Shown piece after piece: positions 5,416 through 6,472 of a DNA stretch of 6,472 bases. The stretch covers positions 1 through 6,472 of the forward strand of contig JAUXMA010000094.1 of the NCBI GenBank assembly GCA_030623425.1, given 5' to 3'. The notes beneath the pieces were generated by a model, which worked only from the letters and a program-made list of their open reading frames with translations, was not told the DNA's origin and did not search any database. This DNA comes from Rhodospirillaceae bacterium (GTDB taxonomy: Bacteria > Pseudomonadota > Alphaproteobacteria > Rhodospirillales > 2-02-FULL-58-16). Within the stretch, counting starts at the first letter, position 1. Each line of letters opens with the position of its first letter. The translations under genes and the position numbers were made by a program.

Positions 5416-5444
5416 TTTACACCTTCGCCCCGGCCCCATATATC
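5416..5444 (+). promoter_or_regulatory. sigma70-like promoter of uvrA
   Basis: TTTACA (5416-5421), 17 bp and TATATC (5439-5444) match the consensus at 5 of 6 and 4 of 6. Transcription would start near 5451, giving a leader of about 25 nt. No strong Shine-Dalgarno is visible just before ATG 5476. The closest purine run is GAGAG at 5446-5450, which is too far away. Confidence 0.55.
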
Positions 5445-5475
5445 TGAGAGTCTCGGTTCACCGGTACAAAAAATC

Positions 5476-6472
<997 letters not shown>

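Overview
The window reads as the chromosome of an alphaproteobacterium, probably of Rhodospirillales-like affinity. The evidence is a GC-rich core, the uvrA / ssb / gyrA / coaD gene order, an alphaproteobacterial LexA (SOS) box of the GAAC-N7-GAAC type between ssb and uvrA, and lineage-typical features in GyrA (a C-terminal insertion before the last beta-propeller blades) and UvrA (CPVSGF in place of CPxCGY). The genus cannot be told from the sequence.

Layout. 1-90: the last 29 codons of an unassigned plus-strand gene. 151-351: a small mobile-element relic, bounded by a 26-bp inverted repeat (25 of 26 matching) and holding only the first ~20 codons of a REP-associated tyrosine transposase (RAYT, Y1_Tnp family). 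379-873, minus: a four-helix cytochrome b561-type membrane protein that lacks the usual C-terminal tail. 947-984: a strong stem-loop. 989-1064, minus: tRNA-Lys(TTT) with its own sigma70-like promoter. 1119-1646, minus: coaD. 1649-4477, minus: gyrA. 4624-4654: the ssb terminator. 4664-5176, minus: ssb. 5177-5475: a divergent regulatory region. 5476 to the end, plus: the 5' third of uvrA, which runs off the window.

How the genes work together. ssb and uvrA are divergent DNA-maintenance genes that share one SOS box. That box abuts the -35 of a good ssb promoter, so both genes may answer to DNA damage. gyrA (DNA supercoiling) and coaD (the penultimate step of CoA synthesis) are spaced for translational coupling: the coaD Shine-Dalgarno lies in the last gyrA codons. 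The tRNA-Lys promoter overlaps the coaD stop codon. Downstream of the tRNA the chromosome becomes visibly less GC-rich and carries the b561 gene and the RAYT relic, so this is the accessory end of the window.

I found no new multi-gene system here. The points most worth a second look are the RAYT relic and its possible truncation of the b561 gene, the SOS box layout, the direct repeat upstream of ssb, the acidic GyrA tail built from a 24-bp tandem repeat, the Gln at the GyrA quinolone position, and a 14-bp perfect palindrome in front of gyrA.
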